Made by a program: the position numbers and the translations under genes. Below, piece after piece: positions 30,424-40,566 of a stretch of 60,897 bases of DNA (position 1 is its first letter; each line of letters begins with the position of its first letter). The stretch covers positions 1-60,897 of IMG/VR virus record IMGVR_UViG_3300019889_000017. The stretch is one strand, 5' to 3'. The stretch comes from a virus. Under the pieces are notes generated by a model, which saw only the letters and a program-made list of their open reading frames with translations, was not told where the DNA came from and made no database searches.

Positions 30424-31496
30424 CAGAGTTCCCGCACCTGGAGAGAGGTGTCGCCGGTGAGGTCGAGCGTTACAGCGTCCACGGCGTAGACCGCACCGTT
30501 ATCGCTGACCACGTCCCCCGCGGTGATCGTCGGGTCGTACGGCCGGATCAGGGTGTAGGTGGCGCCGGCGCCGATGTTCTGGCTGAGGATCGTCTGTGCG
30601 GCGCTCTGAGCCTGCGGGACGGTGAGCAGCAGTGGGGAGCTGAAGAACTGGGTCACGCGCCCGTAGGGGCTGGTCCCCGGCCCGGTCCCGGCGTAGGTCG
30701 GGGAGGAAGGATCGTCATCGACGGCGACCGCCTGGACCGGAACCGAGCCGTCCTGGGACTCGCCGCGGGCCACGATCACGTTGGGCGGCCGGGTGTCGAA
30801 GTTGGCCGACAGGCTGGTGAGCTGGTCGAGAGGGTACGAACTGGTGGGATCCGGGACCAGGGTGCCGACCTGGATGTGGCCTACCCGGTCGTACCAGGCG
30901 GTGCGGCTGAAGCTGCTCAGGATGTCCAGGATCTCCGACCACGGCGCGGTCCCGGTGTCGAGCCCGAGCACCCGGGCCACGCCCAGGGCGGCGCCGACCG
31001 GCGTCACGCCGGGGTTCACGCCGGTCCGGTTGGTGACCACCGTATTGATCATGGTGCCCAGGTCGGTACCGGACGCGATGGTCAGCGGCGTCTCGAACCG
31101 GTACCGCTCCACATCGTCCGAGATGTCTATCAGGCCTACGTCCACCATCCGCTGACCCGCGCGCACGTCGGTCTTGGCGGAGCTGATCTCGTAGGTCCCG
31201 TAAGGCACGCTTGACACTGAATCGTCAAGGAGCTGGACGCCAAGCTCTACCTCGACGGTGGTGCCGAACGGGGTCAGCAGGTCCCCCGGCCTGCGCGGCA
31301 ACAGGTCGTCGCCGGCGAACGAGAGGCGTCCGTCCCACCGTCCGTTGCGCCGGGCGTCCTGGGTGAAGCTGCCCGCGACCGGTTCCAGCTCCTGGGTCAC
31401 ACCTCCCCGGCTGAAGGTGAAGCGGCTCCACCGCCGGTAGCCGGTCGGGGTGCCGAGCGCGGCTTGTGCTCGCGCTGAAGCGAACTGGGTGCTCAC
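30423..31496 (-). CDS. Minor tail protein (DUF5047-like)
   Basis: A 357-residue protein starting at GTG 31496. GYRRWSRFTFSRGG, VEVELGVQLLDDS, MVDVGLIDISDDVERYRF and a C-terminal PYDPTITAGDVVSDNG match the layout of DUF5047-type tail proteins of siphoviruses. It probably forms the tail tip or baseplate hub. The coding sequence contains a TTGAC-N8-GTCAA site at 31209-31226. Confidence 0.7.
   Translation of the reverse strand: MSTQFASARAQAALGTPTGYRRWSRFTFSRGGVTQELEPVAGSFTQDARRNGRWDGRLSFAGDDLLPRRPGDLLTPFGTTVEVELGVQLLDDSVSSVPYGTYEISSAKTDVRAGQRMVDVGLIDISDDVERYRFETPLTIASGTDLGTMINTVVTNRTGVNPGVTPVGAALGVARVLGLDTGTAPWSEILDILSSFSRTAWYDRVGHIQVGTLVPDPTSSYPLDQLTSLSANFDTRPPNVIVARGESQDGSVPVQAVAVDDDPSSPTYAGTGPGTSPYGRVTQFFSSPLLLTVPQAQSAAQTILSQNIGAGATYTLIRPYDPTITAGDVVSDNGAVYAVDAVTLDLTGDTSLQVREL
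31209..31226. promoter_or_regulatory. Intragenic TTGAC-N8-GTCAA site
   Basis: TTGACACTGAATCGTCAA lies within the minor tail gene. Same palindrome as the promoter operators, with no -10 box. Possible stoperator. Confidence 0.5.
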
Positions 31497-31579
31497 CGTG
31501 CACGTCCTTTGTGGATGATCAAGTTTCCCGCTCCGGATAGACCACTGTGGACGATCCGCAGATCACTGGCCAGGGGCAT
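31493..31579 (-). CDS. Possible 28-residue peptide between tail genes
   Basis: ATG 31579 overlaps the stop of the upstream fibre gene (TAATG) and its stop overlaps the next GTG (GTGA), so translation could be continuous. The peptide is MPLASDLRIVHSGLS and a basic tail. Without it there would be an 82-bp gap between tightly packed tail genes. Support is only positional. Confidence 0.45.
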   Translation of the reverse strand: MPLASDLRIVHSGLSGAGNLIIHKGRAR

Positions 31580-34395
31580 TACAAGAACTCCGATGGGTCG
31601 GGTGTGGTCGGCCACGGCTGCCGGACGAGCACCAGGCTCAGCACCTTGACCGTGCTCACTGGGCCCTTGACGGTCCAGCCCTGCGGGGCGAACCAGCCGG
31701 GCATACCACCCAGAGGTGAGTAGTAGATCCGGTCGGCACTGAGTAGTGCCTCCAGCCGGTTGATGGCAGCTCGGCCCTCGACAGCGATCGACAGGCTGAG
31801 GTCCTCCCCGGTCAGGGTCGTGGACACCGAGTGCAGCCCGCCGTCCAGCGGGATGGAGTCAACCACCAGCCGCGGGAATGCGCTGGTCCGATCGGTGGCC
31901 ACGGCCATCTTGTCGGTCAGGCTCGCGATCCGGTCCAGGTTGTCGGTGTAGGTGAAGGCCGGAACCGTGGAGCTGGAGAAGTCGCTCACCTTCAGCTCCG
32001 GCACGGCCAGCGGGCCACCGGAGATCGTGCCGTCCAGCCGGACGAAATGAGCCTCCTTGTAGACCGGAACGTGACTGGCGCTGGTCGTGGTGCCCGACCC
32101 GTTGGACGCGATGCCCGGGGTCGCCGAGCCGGAGTTGCCGCTGGTGTGGGTGTGGCCGGTGGTCGGAGAGTCGCCCAGGTCGCCGGAGGTCGGCCGCTCG
32201 AAAGAGCCGGTCCCCGAGACGGCGACGTTCGTGTCGTGGCTGTGCGAGCCCATCCCGTGGGTGTGGCTGCCCGCGGTGTGGGTGTGCGACGAGGACCCGC
32301 CGGTGCTGTTCACCGAGTCGGCGCCGACGTCCCGGGCGAACCAGGTCCGCATGTCCGGGGTCCCGCTGTTGCCGTCGCACAACGTCAGCAGCGGATCGAG
32401 CGCAGCCACCGTGCCGAGGTACAGGCCGATGATCCGGGTCTGAGTGCCACCCCCGGAATTGACCAGCGTGCGGAGCCTCCGGTTCGGCGGATCCAGGGAG
32501 GCCGCGCTGGTCGCACCTCCGGACGCCGAGCTCAAGTCTCCGGAGTCCGCGTTCGTCACGGTCATCGGGTGGTTGTGCCTCGGCAGCCAGCGAGGGGAGG
32601 AGGAGCCGAATCCGGCCTCCTGGCTGGAGACCGGGTTGCTCAGGCTGGTGTTGCTCAGCGAGTGGGCATGGATGAACCCGTCGTGCGTGTGCGCGGCCAC
32701 GGTGTGCGTGTGGGTGGCCGTGCCAGTGCTCGCCCCGCCGTTGCCCGCTGCAGCAGCGCCGCGCAGGTACCTCCCCGAACTGGGTGCGTCGGTGTCCCAG
32801 CCGGACACGCTCTCGGTGGCCCAGCCGAGTACCCCGGTGGGGTAGTTGGCCTGTGAGCCGTCCGACTCGATCCAGATCACCTCGCGCGTGGACGGCAGGT
32901 TGTTGGCGGAGTTCGTCGCGGGGGTAGCCAGGCCGGACAGGAACGCGTCCCGGACACCGGTCGCGCTCGGCCGGGTGTGCGAGTGCGGCTGGTCAGCCTG
33001 AGGCTGGCTGGCCCCGTTGAACCGGGCGCTGGTGGTGGAGCTGTTGGACGTGCCCGTGTTGCCACCAACGCTGTGGCTGTGGGCGCCGATCGTGTGGCCG
33101 TGGCTGGTGGCCATCGAGTGGCTGTGGCTGGCCGTCCCTCCGGTTGCACTAGGTGCGCCGGTGCCGGTCGCCCCACGCGGGTAGAAGCCGTCCAGTGCGG
33201 CCACCCGGGTCCAGCCGGACGGGATGCTGGCGATCGTGCTCGGCCAGGCCAGGATCATGTCCGCCGGGATGGTGTCCGGCAGTTCCACGAACGTCGAGAC
33301 GTAACCCCAGTACCGGACCCGGTAGGTGATGTCACAGGCCTCGTCCGACGGCTCGCAGTCGGGGCCGCTCAGCTGCGGGTCCAGCTGTGGAATCGCCAGA
33401 TCCAGGTAGGAGCCGTTGAGCCCGTCCGGCACGGTCGCGATCCGGGACGACCCGGTGCAGTCGTCGCGGTAGACCTCGGCCACGACGTAGTCGTTGTCCC
33501 ACATCTGGCCGCCGGGGTTCTCCCAGGTCACCCGGTACCCGCCGAATTCAGGCGTGACCGTGACAAGGGGAGGTGAAGGCGGGGGGATGGTGTTCTCGAT
33601 GCTGAACGCGAGAATCTGTGTGTGCTCGAACGGGTCGGCTCCCCGGATGGTCGAGCGGACCACGAAGGTTGCGGTGTACGTGCCGTCGGGCAGGCCGGTG
33701 GTGACCGGCACCGTACCGGGCGGAGTGCCCGAGCCGGAGCTGGAGAACACAGTCACGGCCGCGCCGTTCTTCACTGTGACGGCCCAGCTCAGGGGAGGTA
33801 GACCGTCGTATCCGACGCCGCCGAAGAACAGATCCGGCTGGTTAGTGTCGGTGACCGTGCCGCCGGTCTGGTCGACGCCCGCATTGTCCTGGATCTCGGG
33901 GCTGTAGTCAGGTTGCAGGCGGGTATCGACATCGACGTACATCTCCGCCGTGCGCGTTTCGGTGGCGCCGTCCTCCGGCTGGTCGAACCAGCCACCGCCG
34001 ATGTTCAGGTCGGACAGGGCGCCCGCGGTGCTGAGCCCGTACTCGGCGTCCTGGTACCACGATCCGGACTGCTCGGTGAACACGGCGGTGACCGGCACCG
34101 TGTCGAACCCGATGAAGTCGTCGGTCCCGCGGCCGAGGTCGATGTCCTCGGTGCACGTCCCGGCGTCGGCTCGGATCCGGATCCGGCCGCGGACCCGGTG
34201 CCGCCCGTAACCGGCCGCGGGTGTGTGCGGGCCCACCCTCAGGTTGTAGTTGTCGCTGGAGTCGGCCTCGTTGAAATCCACGTACGTGGCATCGGAGTTG
34301 TCCGAGGTCACAGCCGCCAGAGTGCCCGAAGGTACGGCGGTTCCACCTCCCGTCTTACGGACGGAGACGGGCCTCAGAACGTCGACAACAGCCAT
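31579..34395 (-). CDS. Tail fibre/minor tail protein with HxH repeats
   Basis: A 938-residue protein. An N-terminal beta domain (1-180) is shared with the upstream gene. Ig-like domains follow, then a His-rich region with many SHSH, HTHT and HSHS elements (about 410-760), which in phage fibres can bind metal ions in collar- or needle-like trimers. A C-terminal domain ends in PWPTTPDPSEFL. Together with its paralogue it probably forms the receptor-binding fibre. Confidence 0.8.
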   Translation of the reverse strand: MAVVDVLRPVSVRKTGGGTAVPSGTLAAVTSDNSDATYVDFNEADSSDNYNLRVGPHTPAAGYGRHRVRGRIRIRADAGTCTEDIDLGRGTDDFIGFDTVPVTAVFTEQSGSWYQDAEYGLSTAGALSDLNIGGGWFDQPEDGATETRTAEMYVDVDTRLQPDYSPEIQDNAGVDQTGGTVTDTNQPDLFFGGVGYDGLPPLSWAVTVKNGAAVTVFSSSGSGTPPGTVPVTTGLPDGTYTATFVVRSTIRGADPFEHTQILAFSIENTIPPPSPPLVTVTPEFGGYRVTWENPGGQMWDNDYVVAEVYRDDCTGSSRIATVPDGLNGSYLDLAIPQLDPQLSGPDCEPSDEACDITYRVRYWGYVSTFVELPDTIPADMILAWPSTIASIPSGWTRVAALDGFYPRGATGTGAPSATGGTASHSHSMATSHGHTIGAHSHSVGGNTGTSNSSTTSARFNGASQPQADQPHSHTRPSATGVRDAFLSGLATPATNSANNLPSTREVIWIESDGSQANYPTGVLGWATESVSGWDTDAPSSGRYLRGAAAAGNGGASTGTATHTHTVAAHTHDGFIHAHSLSNTSLSNPVSSQEAGFGSSSPRWLPRHNHPMTVTNADSGDLSSASGGATSAASLDPPNRRLRTLVNSGGGTQTRIIGLYLGTVAALDPLLTLCDGNSGTPDMRTWFARDVGADSVNSTGGSSSHTHTAGSHTHGMGSHSHDTNVAVSGTGSFERPTSGDLGDSPTTGHTHTSGNSGSATPGIASNGSGTTTSASHVPVYKEAHFVRLDGTISGGPLAVPELKVSDFSSSTVPAFTYTDNLDRIASLTDKMAVATDRTSAFPRLVVDSIPLDGGLHSVSTTLTGEDLSLSIAVEGRAAINRLEALLSADRIYYSPLGGMPGWFAPQGWTVKGPVSTVKVLSLVLVRQPWPTTPDPSEFL

Positions 34396-34400
34396 GACTT

Positions 34401-37400
34401 CTATGCTCCCACGTCAGCTAGTTGGGGAGGCGGCTGTGGGCCGGTGCCGATGAAGTCGGCGGTCACCTGCCGGATGCGGCCGATCTTGACGATGCGCACC
34501 GACTCCGCGACCGGCGCGGCCCAGACCTCCTCGGCGTCACTCGGCGAGATCAGTACCAGCGGCCGGGACAGCACAGCGTGCAGGACGGCCAGCTCGGCCT
34601 CCGATTCCACGGCCGCGCTCATGTGGAGGTTCCGGCCGCCCGGCGCGGCCGAGGTGACGAACCGGGAGCCCATCACGCCGTTGGCCGCGGTGAACGGCCG
34701 CACAACGTCCCACTCGAACTTGCCCGCCACCGGCGCCCACATCGGCCCGTCCGGGCCGAGCGTGCGGATCAGGTGCCAGTCCTCATCCCACTCCAGGCAG
34801 AACAGGTCCGGCGTCGGCGGGGGCGTCGGTGTCTCCATGAGCTGGACGAACGCGACCTCCTCGTGAAGCGGCTCACTCGTGGTGCTGGCGAGCGTGCCGG
34901 AGGTGACGCTGGCGACGGTCGGCGTGGTGCTGTCGGTGTTGGTGCCGGTGTGGGTGTGCGTGCCGGTGGCCACACTGACCGTGACGGTGACGCTGGAACC
35001 CTGAGTGACCGCGGCCGCCGACGCGATGGTCTCGGAGTGGGCGTGCCCGGTGGTCGTGTGGTTGTGGCTCGGCGTCGTGTGGTCATGCGGATTGAGCGAC
35101 CCGCCGGTCCCGCCGATCGATGCGGTGGCGCCGCGGGGGTGGACACCGAACAGGTCCAGCGTGCCGTTGGTCCCGTCGCACAGCTGCCAGAAGTCCGGGA
35201 TCGAGCCGATCGACCCGCGCCAGGCGCAGATCAGGCCGACGGGGAGGTCCGGCACGCCGAGCGTGTTCTCTTTAACCCGCACGTTGCGATAAGGCGGGTC
35301 GTTGCCCGCGCTGTTGCCGGACGTCCCCGACCCGCCCGAGGCCAGGGCTTGGGTGGAGGTCGACGCGGCGCTGATCGGGTGCGTGTGCGATGCGGTCCAG
35401 AGGACCTGCTGGGCTCCGGCAGTCAGCGTGTTGGCGCTGCTCACGGAGCCGGTGGTGCCGGTGTGCACGTGGGCGGTCCCGGTGTGGGTGTGCGCGTCCA
35501 CGCTGTGGTTGTGGTTGTCGAGCGCGCTCGCAGCCGTCGCTCCCCCGTTGCCAGCTGCAGCGGCACCCTTCAGGAACCGGTTCGTAGCGTCGGCGTAGTC
35601 CGTCCATCCTGACACTGAAATGTCCGGCATGAACCCGAGGGCGCCGTCCGGAACCCCCAAGGGAGTTCCGTCCGACTCCATGAAGATCACTGTCAGCCGG
35701 GCGGGATCGTTGGTCTCCGTGTCGCTGGTCGGGGCGGTGGCGCCGCTGACCACGGTGGCGGAGTTCAGCGCGGGCCGGGTATGCGTGTGGGTGGCCAGTA
35801 CGGCGACCGCACCAGCGGAGTTCGGCGTGCTGTTCAGCGCTCCCACCGCGGCCGAGGTGGCACCGGTGTGGGCGTGCACGTGGCTGGTGTCGTGCGTGTG
35901 AGTGGGCACGACGTGCGCGTGCGTGGCCACGCCTGCGACAGTCCCCGGCTGGGTTGAGCCGTCCGGTACGCCCTTCAGGTAGTGGCCGTCCAGGTCGGTG
36001 GTCCGGCGGAAACCGTCCGGGACGGTGGCGTCGGTGGACGGCCACATCACGATGAGGCCCAGCGGTATCGCAGGGTCGAAAGCATCGGACCAGTTCGAGA
36101 TCCGCAGATCCCCGTCGATCCGGCCGACGGTGCGCGCCCGGTAGTAGGAGCAGCACGGCTCCGGATCGTGGTCGCACACGCTGGAGGGACCGGTCCGGGG
36201 AAGGGTGTAGTCCACCCATTGGGCGCACTCGGCGGTGGCCAACGGGCCCAGCATGGCGATCGTCGCGGTGCTGACCGGGCTCACGATCGCCGCGGGGTTG
36301 TGGACCGTCCAGAGATTCCCCTGGGTGTCGGTGAACTCGCTCGTCCCGTCCAGGTGGCCGGTGAAGTCCGGCGCCGCGAGGATCACCCCGGCAGCGCCGT
36401 CGCGGATCTCAGCCGAGTAGATCCGGCCCGTGTAGATCTGGACCGGAGCACCGGCCAGCAGGAAGGCGCCGACGGTGAACGGCGCCGTGCTGTCGAACAG
36501 CGATGTAGTTCCTCCCCCGCTGTTGCTGAGCACGTCGCCGAGCTGAACCCACGGCCCGTCGATCTCGTTCTGGGTCTCGTAGGTGACCGTCCAGCCTCCG
36601 GCGCCGTCGTCGGTAACCAGAGTCACCCGGAGCCGGACCGCACCGAACGGGTCGATGGTCGGCCGCTCAGTGGCCTCGGCGAACGTCAGGGCGGAGGTGC
36701 CGTCTTCACTCCAGCCGAGCAGCGGGAGGCCGATGGTCCCGATCATCAGCCGCCAGGATCGCTGGTTCGAGCCGGTGTCGTAGTGGGCGACCAAGGTCTC
36801 CTCGGCGGCCGGGTACCAGGAGTCGTCGCGCTGGGCGTGGATTGTCACCTGGAGGCCGGTCATCGCCGGGCCGGGATCCGGGGTCGACGCGTAGCCGTTG
36901 CCGGTGACCAGCTGGCCGGGGATGGAGAGGTAGCCACCGACGGGGCAGTCGACGCGCTGGATCTCGATGTAGCCGACCGCCCCGTCGAAGTCGCCGACGT
37001 ACGGCGCGCACGCCTCCAGGTTGTAGAACGGCGTGCCGTCCTCCGGGTCCACCGTTGGGTTCTCCGGCACCGGGACGAGTCCCACCAGGACGGTAAAGTC
37101 CAGCATCTCCTCGACCGAGGGGTACTCGGTGTTGCTGCCCAGCGTCGTCCAGATCTGGAAGTGGGCGACGTAGGTGCCGTTGTCCAGGGGTGCGGCCAGG
37201 CGGTCGACCGGCGCACCCGAGACCAGCCCGGTGTCCGAGACCACCGCGCCGTGCAAGGTCACCCAGTAGCGGTACTGACGGGCTGACAAGCCGTCCAGGT
37301 CTACGGCGTCCGCCCGGAGCGTCGGCTGGGTGGTGTCGGAGATCGTGGTCGTCGCGGTGCCGGAGCCGTCGAGAATCTGCGGCGTGAAGGTCGGCGCCTC

Positions 37401-37823
37401 CCGCGAGTCCATGTCCAGGTACAGCTCGTTGATCTTGACCCCGGCGGACTGGCCGGTCACGTACGTGTAGAGCACGGTCGACCCGTCCGGCGGGGCGCCG
37501 AACCCCCAGGAGCCGGTCACGGTTCCCGGGGAGAGGGAGAACGAGGCGGCAGCACCGGCGACCAGCGCGCCGGAGCTGAGGCGCACCGCCCACCAGGCGT
37601 CGCCGTCCTCCCCGCGCGCGCGCAAGCGCACCTGGTGCCGCCGCTCGCCCGCCGGCGGGGCGTCCGGCGGGGTCGCCAGGATCAGGGCAGAGCCGTCTCC
37701 GGACCAGGTGGCGTACGTCGCGTCCGAGTCGTCCGAGGTGACGCCGTGCAGCGTGCCCGTGCTCGGCGTCCAGCCGACCCCCGAGGATGTGGCTGAGGGC
37801 CGGAGGGTGGTGATCGTGGCGAT
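34401..37823 (-). CDS. Tail fibre/minor tail protein with HxH repeats, probable ATC start
   Basis: A protein of 1140 residues. No ATG, GTG or TTG is available before residue 65. The frame upstream is open to the stop of the tape-measure gene and contains AGGAGG-TACGAGCC-ATC. Translated from that ATC, IATITTLRP aligns exactly with MAVVDVLRP at the start of the paralogue 31579-34395, and the match continues (GTLHGVTSDDSDATY versus GTLAAVTSDNSDATY). The rest has Ig-like domains, HxH repeats and a C-terminal domain, as in the paralogue. A sequencing error at the start codon is the alternative. Confidence 0.82.
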   Translation of the reverse strand: MATITTLRPSATSSGVGWTPSTGTLHGVTSDDSDATYATWSGDGSALILATPPDAPPAGERRHQVRLRARGEDGDAWWAVRLSSGALVAGAAASFSLSPGTVTGSWGFGAPPDGSTVLYTYVTGQSAGVKINELYLDMDSREAPTFTPQILDGSGTATTTISDTTQPTLRADAVDLDGLSARQYRYWVTLHGAVVSDTGLVSGAPVDRLAAPLDNGTYVAHFQIWTTLGSNTEYPSVEEMLDFTVLVGLVPVPENPTVDPEDGTPFYNLEACAPYVGDFDGAVGYIEIQRVDCPVGGYLSIPGQLVTGNGYASTPDPGPAMTGLQVTIHAQRDDSWYPAAEETLVAHYDTGSNQRSWRLMIGTIGLPLLGWSEDGTSALTFAEATERPTIDPFGAVRLRVTLVTDDGAGGWTVTYETQNEIDGPWVQLGDVLSNSGGGTTSLFDSTAPFTVGAFLLAGAPVQIYTGRIYSAEIRDGAAGVILAAPDFTGHLDGTSEFTDTQGNLWTVHNPAAIVSPVSTATIAMLGPLATAECAQWVDYTLPRTGPSSVCDHDPEPCCSYYRARTVGRIDGDLRISNWSDAFDPAIPLGLIVMWPSTDATVPDGFRRTTDLDGHYLKGVPDGSTQPGTVAGVATHAHVVPTHTHDTSHVHAHTGATSAAVGALNSTPNSAGAVAVLATHTHTRPALNSATVVSGATAPTSDTETNDPARLTVIFMESDGTPLGVPDGALGFMPDISVSGWTDYADATNRFLKGAAAAGNGGATAASALDNHNHSVDAHTHTGTAHVHTGTTGSVSSANTLTAGAQQVLWTASHTHPISAASTSTQALASGGSGTSGNSAGNDPPYRNVRVKENTLGVPDLPVGLICAWRGSIGSIPDFWQLCDGTNGTLDLFGVHPRGATASIGGTGGSLNPHDHTTPSHNHTTTGHAHSETIASAAAVTQGSSVTVTVSVATGTHTHTGTNTDSTTPTVASVTSGTLASTTSEPLHEEVAFVQLMETPTPPPTPDLFCLEWDEDWHLIRTLGPDGPMWAPVAGKFEWDVVRPFTAANGVMGSRFVTSAAPGGRNLHMSAAVESEAELAVLHAVLSRPLVLISPSDAEEVWAAPVAESVRIVKIGRIRQVTADFIGTGPQPPPQLADVGA

Positions 37824-37835
37824 GGCTCGTACCTC

Positions 37836-40505
37836 CTATCGGACCAGGGTGGCTTGACCGAGGCGCTCCAGGATGGCCTCCGCGGCCTCCTCGCCAGCTT
37901 CCTCACCCTGACCCTGGATGAGGATGGCGCCGGGCGCGATAGTGATGGTGATGTTGCCCAGCGCCGCGCCGTCGCCACCCCGGACCGGCCCGGCGGTGAA
38001 CGAGGGGAGGTCGCCGGTGAGATCGGCAAGGGTGTCCTGGATCATCTTGCGCCGATCCGTCAGGCCCTCCTCGAACCCCTGCATCACCAGTTGGCCGGAC
38101 TTGCGAAGGATGTTCATGTCCACCGAGGCCGGACCCTTCCAGTCCGGCAGCAGCGAGGTCAACCGGGACAGCAGCCCTCTCACCCGGTCGAACCCGGACT
38201 GGATGCCCGAGATCAGGCCGTCGATGATCCGTCGCCCAGCACTGACCAGCCACGACCCGGCACCCGCGAACGCGCCGACGATCGCTCCCCGGACCGCGTT
38301 CGTAGCCTTGATCGCGGCATTCAACCCGGTCGCGGTCATCGACTGGCCGAACCGGGTCATCAGCGAGACCCCGGCCGACGACATGGATCCGAGCGCCGAC
38401 AGCAATCCGGAGACGACCGCCGCATTGATCTTGAACACCGCACCGACCAGCGAGGGGATGGCTTTGGTGAACGCGACAATCAGAGCGGCCATCAGCTGGG
38501 CACCGGCCCCGGCTATCTGAGGCGCGTTCGCCACCAGCGTGTCGACCACGATCGGGATCAGGACACCTGAGACGAACTGGACGATCAGGCCCAGGCTGTC
38601 GGCCATCGCTTGGATGATCGTCAATATGATGTTGATCGCCGCGTCGATGACCTGGGGGTTATCCCGCAGGAAGGCGGTGATCTGTGGGATAAGGGTGCCG
38701 GTGATGAACGTGGTCAGCAGGCCGATGTTGGTCGACCACGCATTGAGCAGCGACTGGAACACGTCGAGCCCGGCCTGGAGGAACTGCGGGTTGTCCCGGA
38801 ACATCTTCGTGATCGCGGGGATGATCTGCGTCGTGATGATCGTGACGATCAGCCCGACGTTGTTGACCCAGCCCTGCATGAACTGCTGGACCGCGAGTAG
38901 GCCCTGCTCTATCAGCGCCGGGCCCTGGGTCTGCAGCGTGCTCAGCAGCGCGGGGATGACCTGGGTCTGGATCGTGCTGATCAGCTGGGGCAGCGCGTTG
39001 GCGAAGCCCTGCACGACCGCCAGCAGCAGGTTGGTCCCGAGTAGCAGCAACTGCGGGACGGCGCTGATCAGCGCAGACACGATCTTGGGGATGGCGCTGA
39101 TCAGCGCGATCGACAGGGCGGGCAGCGCGCCTAGGACGCCCTCTATCAGGCCTTGGACCAGCCGGAGCCCGGCGGCGATGATGATCGGGATCAGCCCGAT
39201 GATGCCGGTGACCAGCGTGGTTACGATCTGGATCACCGCCGGGAGCAGTATCGGCAGCGCGGCCACGATCCCGTCCACCAGGCCGTTGATCAGCTCGCCC
39301 GCTGCAGCCACGATCTTCGGGGCCGCGGTAACCAGCCCGTTGACCATCGCGGTGATCACCTGGACCAGCGACTGGATCACGTTCGGGATGATCGTCGGGA
39401 GCGCGTCGGCAATGCCCAGGGCCAGCTCCACGGCCGCGTCCAGGACCGCGGACTTCATCTCCAGGAACCCGGCGATCAGGTCCGGCAGGTGGCTGACCAC
39501 GAAGTCCAGGCCGTCGGTGACCAGGCCTCGGAGAGCCTCGACGGCGCGGTCGAAGAACCCGGGCCCGAACCCGCCGAGGAAGGTCTTGACCGCGACGTAG
39601 GCCTCACTCAGGAACGCGATGGCCTTGCCCAGGCCGACGATCACCGCGCCCAGGCCCTTGACGAAGTCCTGGAAGAAGATCGTCGCGTCCGGGCCGCTGG
39701 CGGCGATCAGTTCGAAGAAGGTGCCCAGATCGTCCCCGAGCCCGGGGAGGACGGCTGCCATGCCTTTGAGGAACGGAGCGGCCGCGGCGATCAACAGGTT
39801 GAATCCCGGCAGGGAGTTCTTGACCAGGTCGGCCAGCCCGGCCGCGAACGGCACGATGGCCGGGCCTATGTCCTTGAACGCTTCCTTGACCTGCGGGCCG
39901 ATCTGAACTACCAGCTTCTGGAATACGCCGAGCGCGTCGATCAGCGGCTTGAGGATCGGCTGAGCCGCATCGGTGAAGACCTTCTTCATCGACTCGGTCA
40001 ACTTGGTGGCTGCAGCCTTGAGGGCGGGCTCCTCCTTCAGCAGGAACGCGCCGAGGCCGATGACACCCAGGCCACCGGCGGCGAGCACCGCGCTGGCGAT
40101 TGCGGCGCCGAGCGCCGGGCCGACCACGGCCGCGATGCCGGCGACGATGCCCAGGCCCACCACGATGAGCGCGGGCCCGATCAGACTCGGGATGGCGGAC
40201 AATCCGCCGGTGAGGCTCTTGGCGAACAGCTTGATCGCCGTTTCGCCGGAGTTCTCCAGGTTTCTGGAGAAGCTCTTACCTGAGTCGTCGGCAGCATCGT
40301 TGAGCGCTTTACCGATCAACTTCCCGGCGGCGCGCGCTTTCACCACGGTCCGGGCGAGATCGGCGTCATCGACCTCCACAGGAACCTTGACCGGATCGAG
40401 GCGCATCCGGGCCAGCGCAGCATTGATCTTGGCCTCGGCCTCTTTGGCGAAAGCCTTCACGTCCCCCGTGATCAGGACGCGCGCTGAACCGACATCGGTA
40501 GCCAC
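37836..40505 (-). CDS. Tape measure protein
   Basis: An 889-residue protein, with length and composition typical of a siphovirus tail-length ruler: long helical and hydrophobic stretches (LIGPALIVVGLGIVAGIAAV), repeated near-periodic segments (VQGLANAL, VITAMVNGLV, IIPAITKMF), and a soluble C-terminal part. At about 0.15 nm per residue it predicts a tail near 130 nm. It starts at GTG 40505 after the tail assembly genes. Confidence 0.9.
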   Translation of the reverse strand: MATDVGSARVLITGDVKAFAKEAEAKINAALARMRLDPVKVPVEVDDADLARTVVKARAAGKLIGKALNDAADDSGKSFSRNLENSGETAIKLFAKSLTGGLSAIPSLIGPALIVVGLGIVAGIAAVVGPALGAAIASAVLAAGGLGVIGLGAFLLKEEPALKAAATKLTESMKKVFTDAAQPILKPLIDALGVFQKLVVQIGPQVKEAFKDIGPAIVPFAAGLADLVKNSLPGFNLLIAAAAPFLKGMAAVLPGLGDDLGTFFELIAASGPDATIFFQDFVKGLGAVIVGLGKAIAFLSEAYVAVKTFLGGFGPGFFDRAVEALRGLVTDGLDFVVSHLPDLIAGFLEMKSAVLDAAVELALGIADALPTIIPNVIQSLVQVITAMVNGLVTAAPKIVAAAGELINGLVDGIVAALPILLPAVIQIVTTLVTGIIGLIPIIIAAGLRLVQGLIEGVLGALPALSIALISAIPKIVSALISAVPQLLLLGTNLLLAVVQGFANALPQLISTIQTQVIPALLSTLQTQGPALIEQGLLAVQQFMQGWVNNVGLIVTIITTQIIPAITKMFRDNPQFLQAGLDVFQSLLNAWSTNIGLLTTFITGTLIPQITAFLRDNPQVIDAAINIILTIIQAMADSLGLIVQFVSGVLIPIVVDTLVANAPQIAGAGAQLMAALIVAFTKAIPSLVGAVFKINAAVVSGLLSALGSMSSAGVSLMTRFGQSMTATGLNAAIKATNAVRGAIVGAFAGAGSWLVSAGRRIIDGLISGIQSGFDRVRGLLSRLTSLLPDWKGPASVDMNILRKSGQLVMQGFEEGLTDRRKMIQDTLADLTGDLPSFTAGPVRGGDGAALGNITITIAPGAILIQGQGEEAGEEAAEAILERLGQATLVR

Positions 40506-40566
40506 GCGACTAGCGTACGTGCCCTGCTACTCAGGACACAGAGGGCATTTCAGCTAGGATGGCTGT

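Noticed and set aside
33915-33930. GCGGGTATCG inside the tail fibre gene (and a similar string near 57757)
   Set aside because: No flanking inverted repeat and no 30-nt loop; coincidental match to the loop motif.
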